From CAVXNP01 sp963763305 (GTDB lineage: Bacteria > Pseudomonadota > Gammaproteobacteria > Xanthomonadales > Rhodanobacteraceae), in assembly GCA_963763305.1 (NCBI GenBank), contig CAVXNP010000001.1, positions 1,860,001-1,924,000 on the forward strand: 64,000 bases of DNA, written 5' to 3'. Position 1 is the stretch's first letter. The number at the start of each line of letters is the position of its first letter. The notes below the pieces were generated by a model that made no database searches, was not told the DNA's origin, and worked only from the letters and a program-made list of their open reading frames with translations. This document shows, one piece after another, positions 18,573 through 26,393 of this stretch. A program made the translations under genes and the position numbers.

Positions 18573-19820
18573 ATGCACATGCAACGATCTCCCCGTGTCG
18601 CCGTCATCGGTGGTGGCCCTGCCGGCCTGATGGCGGCCGAGCAGGCGCTGGCCGCCGGCCTGGCCGTGGACCTGTACGAGGCCAAGGGTTCGGTCGGACG
18701 CAAGTTTCTGCTGGCCGGCAAGGGCGGGCTCAATCTCACCCATGGCGAACCCGCCGAGGTCTTTGCCGCACGCTACCGCGAGCGCAGCCAGGCGGTGGCG
18801 CGCTGGCTGGCCGCCTTCGACGCGCAGGCGCTGCGCAGCTGGGCGCGCGGACTGGGCGTGGAGACCTTCGTCGGCAGTTCCGGGCGGGTGTTCCCGGCCG
18901 ACATGAAGGCCGCGCCGCTGTTGCGTGGCTGGGTGCACCGGCTGCGCGAAAGCGGCGCGACCTTCCACGTGCACCACCGCTGGCTGGGCTGGAACACCGC
19001 CGGCGAGCTGCGCTTTGCCACCGCGGCGGGCGAGCGGAACGTTCGTGCCGATGCCACGGTCCTGGCGCTGGGCGGCGCCAGCTGGCCGCAACTGGGGTCG
19101 GACGGACGCTGGGCCGACATCCTGGCCGACGCCGGCGTCGCGCTGGCACCACTGCGGCCGGCCAACTGCGGCTTCGAGCTGGACTGGAGCGAACACCTGC
19201 GCACGCGCTTCGCCGGTGCGCCGCTGAAACCCGTGGTGGCGCACTGGCGCGACCGCCATGGCGTGGCGCACCAGCGCCAGGGCGAATGCGTGCTGAGCGA
19301 ATACGGCATCGAGGGCAGCCTGGTCTACGCGATCGGCGCCGAACTGCGCGAGCAACTGGCCGCGGGCGGCCAGCCGCCGCTCACGCTGGACCTGGCGCCG
19401 GGCTATCGCCGGGAGGCGCTGGCGGCGCGGCTGGCCGCACCGCGCGGCAAGCACAGCATCGGCGACTGGTTGCGTCGTCGCGCCGGGCTGGACGCGGCGC
19501 GTTGCGCGCTGGTGTTCGAGCTGACCGACAAGGCCACCCTGGCCGACCCCGACGCACTGGCCGCGCACATCAAGGCGCTGCCGCTGCGGCTGCGCGCGCC
19601 GCGTCCGGTGGCCGAGGCAATCAGCACCGCCGGCGGGGTACGGCTGGAAGCGCTGGACGAGCAGCTGATGCTGCATGCGCGGCCGGGGGTGTTCTGTGCC
19701 GGCGAAATGCTGGATTGGGAGGCGCCCACTGGCGGTTACCTGCTTACCGCCTGCTTCGCCAGCGGTCTGCTGGCCGGCCGCGGCGCGGCGCAATGGCTGG
19801 GCCAGGGCGCTCCGGCCTGA
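18573..19820 (+). CDS. HI0933/TIGR03862-type FAD-binding flavoprotein
   Basis: This 415-residue flavoprotein has an N-terminal dinucleotide-binding fold (VAVIGGGPAGLMAAEQAL), the HI0933 family hallmark GRKFLLAGKGGLNLTHGE, and a C-terminal FAD contact region (GVFCAGEMLDWEAPTGGYLL then TACFASGLLAGRGAA). E. coli YhiN and BaiN are related; the reaction of this branch is not established. Two ATGs six bases apart (18573 and 18579) are both possible starts. The 108-base gap to the divergent M28 gene must hold both promoters. Confidence 0.9.
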   Translation: MHMQRSPRVAVIGGGPAGLMAAEQALAAGLAVDLYEAKGSVGRKFLLAGKGGLNLTHGEPAEVFAARYRERSQAVARWLAAFDAQALRSWARGLGVETFVGSSGRVFPADMKAAPLLRGWVHRLRESGATFHVHHRWLGWNTAGELRFATAAGERNVRADATVLALGGASWPQLGSDGRWADILADAGVALAPLRPANCGFELDWSEHLRTRFAGAPLKPVVAHWRDRHGVAHQRQGECVLSEYGIEGSLVYAIGAELREQLAAGGQPPLTLDLAPGYRREALAARLAAPRGKHSIGDWLRRRAGLDAARCALVFELTDKATLADPDALAAHIKALPLRLRAPRPVAEAISTAGGVRLEALDEQLMLHARPGVFCAGEMLDWEAPTGGYLLTACFASGLLAGRGAAQWLGQGAPA

Positions 19821-20018
19821 GCTGTACAGGCGGGCGCCGGTGTGCCTGCTCGACCCGGGGTCGACCCGATCCGGCCTGCCGATCAACAGCCGATCAAGGG
19901 CGCTGAGCGCCGGCCGGGGGGTGGGATCGTCTAAGCCAACCGCCACCCGCGGATTCGCCGGCAAGCCTTCGGACCCCGGCGACCGATGAGGCGACCGGCC
20001 TGATCGACGGCGTGCCGC
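19821..20018. other. Noncoding spacer left of the palindromic element
   Basis: These 198 bases between the flavoprotein gene and the palindromic element show no convincing gene, and no hairpin with a T-run that would mark a terminator. With the element to its right they make up the 550-base gap between the flavoprotein and GGDEF genes. Confidence 0.5.
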
Positions 20019-20361
20019 TTAAGGATGCTCTGATCAACCAGACGTAGGCGGCATGATGCTCAGAAGGCCGGCAGGGTGTGTCGTGCGGCGCCGGGCAGAC
20101 TGGCCGTCTGTTCAAGCCGTGCGGCGCAGCCTGGCGGCCTTTTGAGCATCACCCTTTTCTGCATGGGATTCCGCCGATCGGGGCCGGTTCTGTTTGTCCA
20201 CAGGCCTTCCTCGCTCCTCAAGGCTGTGACCATCCATGGTCACTCCCCGCCTTCGGTGCGCCGCCTCGACAGACGGCCAGTCTGCCTTCACCGCCACCCC
20301 TGTGGCCTGCGAACAAACAGAACCGGTGACGCCTGCGCCTGGTTGATCAGACCATCCTTAA
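20019..20361. mobile_element. Palindromic MITE-like element with 23-bp terminal inverted repeats
   Basis: The ends are 23-bp inverted repeats with one mismatch: 20019-20041 (reads TTAAGGATG...CAACCAG) and 20339-20361. Inside are further inverted pairs: 20055-20069 with 20136-20150, 20094-20111 with 20269-20286 (18 bp perfect, GGCAGACTGGCCGTCTGT), and 20184-20197 with 20313-20326. A central hairpin lies at 20226-20243 (GTGACCAT/ATGGTCAC). TTAA occurs at both outer ends and could be a target duplication. No transposase or open frame of note lies inside. This is the build of a non-autonomous miniature element. The right end is 10 bases from the 3' end of the GGDEF gene. The family is not recognised. 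Confidence 0.65.
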
Positions 20362-20370
20362 ATGCCTGGC

Positions 20371-21672
20371 TCAGCGGTTGTCCGAAACCGACGGCCGTCC
20401 GTGGCTCGCGGCCGTCGCCCGGTCGCCCTTGCGGGCGTAAAGCATGCGGTCGGCCGCCTCCATCAGCGACGCGGCCTCCCAGCCGTGCTGCGGCGCCGCC
20501 CCGATGCCGACGCTGGCGCCAGGGCGGGCCGATTCACGCATGGCGGCCTGGTTGAGGCTGTCCTCGATACGCTGGGCGATGAGCTGGGCCTGATCCAGCG
20601 AGGTGCGCGGCAGCACCGCCAGGAACTCGTCGCCACCGTAGCGGCCCAGCCGATCGCCTTCGCGCAACATCTCGCGCAGGCGCGCCACCACCCAGACCAG
20701 CGCGCGGTCGCCGGCGCTGTGCCCGAACTGGTCGTTGATTGCCTTGAAACGATCCAGGTCGATCATGAAAACACTCAACGGCGCTTGCTCGCGCTCGTGT
20801 GCGGCCAGCTCCGCCTCGAGCGCGGCCAGCACGCCACGGCGATTGAGCACGCCGGTGAGAGGGTCCTGGGCCGCCTCGGTCAGCAGGCTCTGGCGCGATG
20901 CTTCCCAGTACGTGGCCATCTGGTTGAAGCGCTCGGCCAGGAAGGTCAGTTCATCATTACCGGTGACCCGGGCGCGCACGGCGGCAGTACCTTCCCCCAT
21001 GCTGCGGGCGGCACGAGCCAGTTCCCGGATCGGGCCCAGCAGCGAGCGCAGGAAGACAGTCACCAGCAGGGCCGCAATGCAAAGCGTCAGCGCCCATGCC
21101 GCCACCAGCCAGCGCAGTTGGTGGTGCCGCTGGGCGATCGCGTGCGCATAGCGGGCCTGGACCACGGCCGTGAGCTGGCGGCGGGCCTTGGCGACGTCGT
21201 CGATGGCCGCCTGCAGTTCGCCCCGCGCGTCGGCATCTCTCGCAGCATCGTCCTTCGCCGAACGAAGCGTCCGGACCTGCTCGATCAGCCGGCGCACCGA
21301 GGGCCGGGCAGCAATCCAGGCTTGCGCGGCCTGATCCACCTCGGCCGCCACGCCGGTGTCCTGGTCAACGGCTTCGATGCCGGCGAAGGTCTTGTCGATG
21401 CTGTCCGAAAGCGCCGCGAAGTTGGGGGACGACTCGCCCGACTGCGCTTCCAGCTCGTCCACCAAGGCGCGCTGCAGATAGTGCTCCAGCGTGCTCAGGG
21501 GCAGGAGCGTTGTGATCGATTGCTCTACCGACTCGCTGAATGCAGCCTCCTGCTCGTTGAGCACGGACACGCTGACGACACTCAGCACCACCATCGGCGA
21601 CAAGACCAGGGTCAGAAAAAACGCCAGGCGCTGCGCGACGCTGAGCTGCCGCAACCGCTGCTCCCACTTCAT
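20371..21672 (-). CDS. Membrane diguanylate cyclase (sensor-HAMP-GGDEF)
   Basis: This 433-residue enzyme makes cyclic di-GMP. An N-terminal transmembrane helix (about residues 17-38) and a second (about 188-208) enclose a periplasmic helical sensor of about 150 residues. A HAMP linker (LGPIRELARAARSMGEG) and the GGDEF domain follow. The active site is intact: FMIDLDRFKAIND and RYGGDEF (residues 344-350). An inhibitory I-site RxxD (REGD, residues 337-340) sits exactly five residues before GGDEF, so product inhibition is expected. No EAL domain is present. The signal sensed is unknown. Confidence 0.93.
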   Translation of the reverse strand: MKWEQRLRQLSVAQRLAFFLTLVLSPMVVLSVVSVSVLNEQEAAFSESVEQSITTLLPLSTLEHYLQRALVDELEAQSGESSPNFAALSDSIDKTFAGIEAVDQDTGVAAEVDQAAQAWIAARPSVRRLIEQVRTLRSAKDDAARDADARGELQAAIDDVAKARRQLTAVVQARYAHAIAQRHHQLRWLVAAWALTLCIAALLVTVFLRSLLGPIRELARAARSMGEGTAAVRARVTGNDELTFLAERFNQMATYWEASRQSLLTEAAQDPLTGVLNRRGVLAALEAELAAHEREQAPLSVFMIDLDRFKAINDQFGHSAGDRALVWVVARLREMLREGDRLGRYGGDEFLAVLPRTSLDQAQLIAQRIEDSLNQAAMRESARPGASVGIGAAPQHGWEAASLMEAADRMLYARKGDRATAASHGRPSVSDNR

Positions 21673-21934
21673 CGACAGACCGCCTCCGAATCGTCCTGTG
21701 CGTTGGCACGAGACCCCCTAGAGTAACGGACGGATGGATACCGCGCGGTGATGTGGTGCGGGAAAGCGAACGACCCATCCGAGTGCGGCCGGGTCGCGGG
21801 CCTTGAAGACGCCGCCGCCAAGCCCGGAGACCGGGCCATGGATTCCTTTTTCGACGACTTTTTCGGCGAAGTGGACGCGAAGGTACGGATCCGCGGCTCG
21901 CCCGCAGGAAGCATGCCGACCGGGCCGGCGATGC

Positions 21935-22504
21935 CTATTGCGACGTGGGCGCCTTGCTGGTGGCGATCAGCTGGCCCTTGGCAAGCACGTGGCCGTCGAT
22001 CGCGGCCAGCAGGTCGTCGCGGTCGGCGTCATCGGCCAGGGCCAGGCTGCAGTCCAGCGCGAACACCTGGAAGTGGTAGTGGTGCGGAGCGTCGCCTTGC
22101 GGCGGGCGCGGGCCGAAGTAGCCGGTCTGGCCCTGGCCGTTGATGCCCTGGCGCATGCCCCGGACCGCATCGGGCCTGGCCGCCGGAGGCATGCCTTCGG
22201 GCAGCTCGTGCAGGCCGGGCGGAATGTTCCAGGCCAGCCAATGCACGAACGGCTGGGGTGTGGGCGCATCCGGGTCCTCGACCAGCAGCACGTAGGAGAG
22301 GGCCGCGTCGACCGGGCTCCAGCGAACTGCCGGCGCGATACCGTCGCCGTAAGCGGTGTGGCGGGGCGCGATCATGGCGCCTGCCCGGATCTGCGGCGAG
22401 CTGACCTTGATCTCGCCCCGGCTGCGGGCCCGCTCGCGCTGGAAGGCGATCAGGTCCGATGTGTCGTTCGCACGCGTGCCGGAAGGTGGTTGCTGCCGCG
22501 TCAT
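21935..22504 (-). CDS. YbhB/YbcL-type PEBP family protein
   Basis: This 189-residue protein belongs to the phosphatidylethanolamine-binding protein family in its bacterial YbhB/YbcL branch. It shows LLVEDPDAP, FVHWLAWNIPP, GYFGPRPPQGDAPHHYHFQVFAL, the ligand-pocket motifs of that family. No signal peptide is visible, so it is probably cytoplasmic. The start at 22504 (MTRQQPPSG) was chosen because the frame upstream to 22582 is unconserved. It lies 78 bases downstream of, and probably in an operon with, the DUF347-repeat gene. The precise function of the family is not known. Confidence 0.9.
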   Translation of the reverse strand: MTRQQPPSGTRANDTSDLIAFQRERARSRGEIKVSSPQIRAGAMIAPRHTAYGDGIAPAVRWSPVDAALSYVLLVEDPDAPTPQPFVHWLAWNIPPGLHELPEGMPPAARPDAVRGMRQGINGQGQTGYFGPRPPQGDAPHHYHFQVFALDCSLALADDADRDDLLAAIDGHVLAKGQLIATSKAPTSQ

Positions 22505-22582
22505 CACGCAAACCTCGCTGTCTGGCGTGGAGGGTGCGGGTCGGCCTGGCACCGTGGCGTGAAGGTCGCCGGCCGCAAGCAC

Positions 22583-23350
22583 TCAGGACGCCGGCGCGGT
22601 GTCGGGCGTGCCGGCCGCTCGCTGGGGAAAGACGGCGATGCACAGTGCGATCAAACCCAGCAGTACGGCCGACGCGGTGTAGCGGCTCAGCGCCAGGCCG
22701 CCCTCGGCGTGGGGTTTGTCCAGCAGGTCGCCTACCACGGCGCCCAGTGGACGGGTCAGGATGAAGGCGGCCCAGAACAGGAAGGTGCGCGAGAGGCGGG
22801 TCCGGTAATAGGCCACCGCGAGCAGGGCCAGCATCGCGCCGAAGATCGCCGCGCTTGCCAGGTAGCCCAGGCCGGCGCTGTCGGCGGTCCAGTCTCCCAG
22901 GGCGGTACCCAGGGTCTGCGAGAACATGATGGTGACCCAGTAGAACATCTCGCTGCGCGGCGAGCGCACCGAGTCGACCGCGACCGATCCCAGCACCAGG
23001 TACCAGGTAAGTAGCGAGCCGAGCAGCAGGAGCAGCAGCAGGCTTGCCCCGCCGGCGTAGCCGATGCCCAGCGAGCGGTCGGCGAAGTCGGCCAGGGTGG
23101 TCCCCACCGTGGTGGTCGCGATCACGGTGAGCCAGTAGAGCAGCGGGCGGAACCGGTCGGAGCGGATCTGAACGGTGACGGCGGCGGCGAAAATCAGCGC
23201 GAAGATCCCGGTACTTACCAAGTAGCCCAGCTGCATCGACATCGACAGCGCGTCGCCGCCGGTCTCGCCCAGGGTGGTGGCGAAGATCTTGATGACCCAG
23301 AACACCAGGGTAACCTGCGGAACCTTGCTCACGATGTCCTTGCGTTGCAT
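22583..23350 (-). CDS. DUF347-repeat (COG4705) integral membrane protein
   Basis: This 255-residue membrane protein has about eight hydrophobic segments. It consists of four recognisable internal repeats around the pattern FW/YW-x6-TxG-x4-D: FWVIKIFATTLGETGGD, YWLTVIATTTVGTTLAD, YWVTIMFSQTLGTALGD and FWAAFILTRPLGAVVGD. This is the DUF347 repeat of COG4705; the transported or sensed compound is not established. The ATG at 23350 is preceded on its strand by GGAGG four bases upstream. The repeated acidic residue after each TxG suggests a pseudo-symmetric pore, which is inference. Confidence 0.85.
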   Translation of the reverse strand: MQRKDIVSKVPQVTLVFWVIKIFATTLGETGGDALSMSMQLGYLVSTGIFALIFAAAVTVQIRSDRFRPLLYWLTVIATTTVGTTLADFADRSLGIGYAGGASLLLLLLLGSLLTWYLVLGSVAVDSVRSPRSEMFYWVTIMFSQTLGTALGDWTADSAGLGYLASAAIFGAMLALLAVAYYRTRLSRTFLFWAAFILTRPLGAVVGDLLDKPHAEGGLALSRYTASAVLLGLIALCIAVFPQRAAGTPDTAPAS

Positions 23351-23814
23351 GGGGCCTCCATGGGCCGGCTGGTACGGGCGCCCAGTGTGCAGCACTCCGG
23401 CACAGGCTGCATCGTGGCGCCGGTCCAGCAGGAAAAAGGAGGTGTTCGTGCGGTAACGACTGCCCGCACGCTTGGCCGGTCGTGAAGGAAACGCGTCCGC
23501 CCGCGTGTGGATGGCTGTGCGGGCACGCTCTTTTTCGTGACGCGCATTGCAGCTCTCGACGCCGGTCGGGATTCGGTGTGCCGAGCAGGCAAGCGTTCGG
23601 AAAGCGCCCTGGCAAAGACGTTACACTTTCGCTCCGGGCGATTGCCGCTGGCGCCTCCTGGTGGATGGCCTGCGAGCGGTGGACCGGATCGGTGCCATGT
23701 AGCGGCATCGGTGCGTCGGCCGACGATTGAGTGGCTTGTGCGTTGCGGAGGCGGGACGAACCAGAAGGGATCGATGATGCGCTGGTCAGGTAATTCTCGT
23801 TCAGAGGTGGAGGC
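23351..23814. other. Noncoding upstream region of the TonB-receptor signalling operon
   Basis: These 464 bases separate the minus-strand DUF347 gene from the plus-strand TonB-receptor gene and must hold both promoters. I see no open frame with credible composition, no strong -35/-10 pair and no clear palindrome. The stretch around 23600-23635 (TTACACTTTCGCTCC) is less GC-rich than its surroundings and is the likeliest promoter zone, but this is weak. Confidence 0.4.
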
Positions 23815-25749
23815 ATGAGGGGTGCAAGCCGCGCCTGGTGGCCTGCCGCCCTGGCGCTGCCTTTGCTGATGCTCTGGGCGGGCGCCACCGCGGCCAGTTC
23901 CCTGCCACAGGATCTGGCCGACCTGTCGCTGGAGGATCTCGGCAACGTGGTGGTTTCATCGGTGGCCCGCAGCCCGGAGCCGCTGAGCGACGCACCGGCG
24001 GCCGTGTTCGTGATCGGCCACGACGAGATCATGCGCTCCGGCGCCACCAGCCTGCCGGAGATCCTGCGGCTTGCACCGAACCTGGAAGTCTTCCGTACCA
24101 GTCCATCCGGGTACACCATCACCGCGCGTGGCTTCAGTGGCAACGATGCGGCGCAGAACTTCTCCAACAAGTTGCTGGTGCTGATCGACGGCCGCAGCGT
24201 GTACTCGCCGATCTTCTCGGGGATGTACTGGGACGACCAGTTCGTGCTTCCGCAGGACATCGAACGGATCGAAGTGGTCAGCGGGCCGGGTGGGGCGTTG
24301 TGGGGCGCCAACGCGGTCAACGGGGTAATCAACATCATCACCCGTTCGGCCGACCAGACCCAGGGCGGCCGGCTCACCGCGGCCGTTGGAAACCGCGAAC
24401 ACGGAGCGTCGGCGCAATACGGCGGCCGGCTCGGCCGGTCCGCCTACTACCGGCTGTATGCGCACGACTGGCATCGTGCGGCGTTCGACAATGCGTCGGG
24501 CCAGGATGCGCAGGACGACTGGCGCAAGCGGCAGTTGGGCTTCCGCCTGGATTGGGATGCGGGTGCGGTCGACGCACTGATGGTCCAGGGCGACCTGCAC
24601 GACGGTTACCAGGGCCAGGCGGGAAGCACCGACGCTCGAAGCACCGAGGGCGATCTGCTGGCGCGCTGGGAACACACCATCAGCGGCACGGCGAGCCTGC
24701 GCGTGCAGGCCTACTACGATCATGTGCATCGCTGGGACGAGGCTACCGGCTCGGGTTTCTCCCTGGACACCTCGGATCTGGAGATGCAGCACACCTTCTC
24801 CGTGGGCGAACGCCAGCGCGTGACCTGGGGCGGTGGCGACCGCATGTACCACTACGACATCGTCCCGCGTATCGCTGCAGCCAGCTCGCTGCTGTGGGAT
24901 CCGGCGGTGAATACCCAGCATCTGACCAACGCGTTCATCCAGGACCGGGTCCGGCTCGGCCGGCAGACCACGCTCACGCTCGGCCTGAAAGCCGAGGACG
25001 ATCCCTACGCCGGGGTGTCGCTGATGCCCAGCACGCGACTGTCCTGGAAGCCGAGTGCGGACCTGATGGTGTGGGCGGCCGCCTCGCGCGCGGTGCGCAC
25101 CCCCACGCCCTTCGACGAGGACGTGGTGGAGAAGCTTGGCACGGCCACGTTCCTTACCGGCAACCCGGCCTTCCGGCGCGAGAAGCTGACGGCGTACGAG
25201 GCCGGCTGGCGCCAGCAGTTCGGCATGCGCGCAACGATATCCATGTCGCTGTACTACAACTTCTACGACGACCTGAAGACGATCGAGCTGTCGCCGACCG
25301 GGCTGCCGCTGCTGTGGGGCAACGCCATGGAGGGCCACACCTACGGCGTGGAAACCTGGGGTAGCTATGCGGTGCGCGACGGATGGCGGCTGGGCGCGGG
25401 CTTCACCAGCCAGCGCCAGCACCTGCGCTTCAAGCCGGGCGCCAGCAGGTTGCTGGGGGTGGCCCAGGCCGGTGACGATCCGACCCATTACGGCTTCATC
25501 CGCTCGATGATCAACCTGTCCGACCACTGGACGCTCGATGCCGATCTGCGCGGCGTCGGTGCCTTGCCTGATCCGAAGGTGCCCGGGTATGTGGAACTCA
25601 ACGCCCGCCTGGGCTGGCGGGTGAGCGACACGCTGCAGTTCTCCCTGTCGGGCTTCAACCTGTTGCACCCCTGGCACCAGGAACGTGGGTTTCCCGGCGC
25701 CGATCGCATCGGGCGCAGCGTGACGTTCGACACGCGCGTGACGTTTTGA
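23815..25749 (+). CDS. Small TonB-dependent outer-membrane receptor of a signalling operon
   Basis: This 644-residue protein has a signal peptide (cleavage near ATAASS), a plug domain (APAAVFVIGHDEIMRSGATS, LPEILRLAPNLEV, DIERIEVVSGPGGALWGAN, GVINIITR) and a short beta-barrel ending in the canonical aromatic residue (VTF). A TonB box is not obvious near the N-terminus; SLEDLGNVVVSS is the conserved stretch there. It is shorter than typical siderophore receptors. The stop overlaps the next gene by TGATG, and the three following genes encode a periplasmic protein, a kinase and a receiver. A sensing or transducing role is therefore at least as likely as nutrient uptake. The ligand is unknown. 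Confidence 0.88.
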   Translation: MRGASRAWWPAALALPLLMLWAGATAASSLPQDLADLSLEDLGNVVVSSVARSPEPLSDAPAAVFVIGHDEIMRSGATSLPEILRLAPNLEVFRTSPSGYTITARGFSGNDAAQNFSNKLLVLIDGRSVYSPIFSGMYWDDQFVLPQDIERIEVVSGPGGALWGANAVNGVINIITRSADQTQGGRLTAAVGNREHGASAQYGGRLGRSAYYRLYAHDWHRAAFDNASGQDAQDDWRKRQLGFRLDWDAGAVDALMVQGDLHDGYQGQAGSTDARSTEGDLLARWEHTISGTASLRVQAYYDHVHRWDEATGSGFSLDTSDLEMQHTFSVGERQRVTWGGGDRMYHYDIVPRIAAASSLLWDPAVNTQHLTNAFIQDRVRLGRQTTLTLGLKAEDDPYAGVSLMPSTRLSWKPSADLMVWAAASRAVRTPTPFDEDVVEKLGTATFLTGNPAFRREKLTAYEAGWRQQFGMRATISMSLYYNFYDDLKTIELSPTGLPLLWGNAMEGHTYGVETWGSYAVRDGWRLGAGFTSQRQHLRFKPGASRLLGVAQAGDDPTHYGFIRSMINLSDHWTLDADLRGVGALPDPKVPGYVELNARLGWRVSDTLQFSLSGFNLLHPWHQERGFPGADRIGRSVTFDTRVTF

Positions 25750-26393
25750 TGAGACGCACCGTCGACAGGGCCATGCGTGTCCGTGTTCCGCCGAGCCTGC
25801 CTGCCGGCGCCGCACCGACGGGCATTCGCGGCCGACTGCGCGCACGTGTGCCGGCATATCTGCTGGGTTTGCTGCTGACGGGCGCCAACGCCCCTGTGCT
25901 GGCACAGCCGAACGTGCTGCCGCACCCGACCATTTCGCTGGAATATGCGGTCAAGGCAACCTACATCTACAAGCTTGCGCCCTTCGTCAACTGGCCGCCG
26001 GCGGCGTTCGCGGCATCCGACGCGCCGTTCCGGATCTGCGTGGTGGGCAACGATCCCTTCGACGATTACCTGCAACGGGCCGTGGCCGGAAAACGCGTGG
26101 GTACGCATCCGTTCGAGGTCCGGCGCCTCGATGCGCTGACCCCGGCGGCAGGCTGCCATATTGCCTTCATCGGTCAGCTGCAGTCGCAAAGCCTGGCGCA
26201 GGCACTGGATGCGGTAAAGGGTCGGCCGGTGCTGACGGTGACCGATTCGGACTCGCCAGGTGGCATCGTGCAATTCGTGATCGAGCAGGGGCGGGTGCGC
26301 TTCGAAGTCGACGCGGATGCTGCCGCGCGTAACCATCTGACCATCAGCTCGAAGCTCCTGAGCCTGGCCACGGCGGTCAAGGGGGCGCCGTGA
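25749..26393 (+). CDS. YfiR-like periplasmic protein (DUF4154)
   Basis: This is a 214-residue exported protein. A hydrophobic signal segment (YLLGLLLTGANAPVLAQ, about residues 37-54) is preceded by a long basic N-terminal stretch. The mature part is DUF4154: EYAVKATYIYKLAPFVNWP, then FRICVVGNDPF, GCHIAFIG and PVLTVTDSDS, ending in a helical ISSKLLSLA. The best-known member, YfiR, is the periplasmic inhibitor of the CHASE8 cyclase YfiN. The ATG at 25749 overlaps the receptor stop. Two cysteines (RICVV and AGCHI) could form a disulfide. It overlaps the kinase start by four bases, so it probably regulates that kinase. Confidence 0.88.
   Translation: MRRTVDRAMRVRVPPSLPAGAAPTGIRGRLRARVPAYLLGLLLTGANAPVLAQPNVLPHPTISLEYAVKATYIYKLAPFVNWPPAAFAASDAPFRICVVGNDPFDDYLQRAVAGKRVGTHPFEVRRLDALTPAAGCHIAFIGQLQSQSLAQALDAVKGRPVLTVTDSDSPGGIVQFVIEQGRVRFEVDADAAARNHLTISSKLLSLATAVKGAP

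Noticed and set aside
23482..23730. 82-codon plus-strand frame in the gap before the TonB-receptor gene
   Set aside because: It has no ribosome-binding site and no family resemblance, and its length is common by chance at this base composition.
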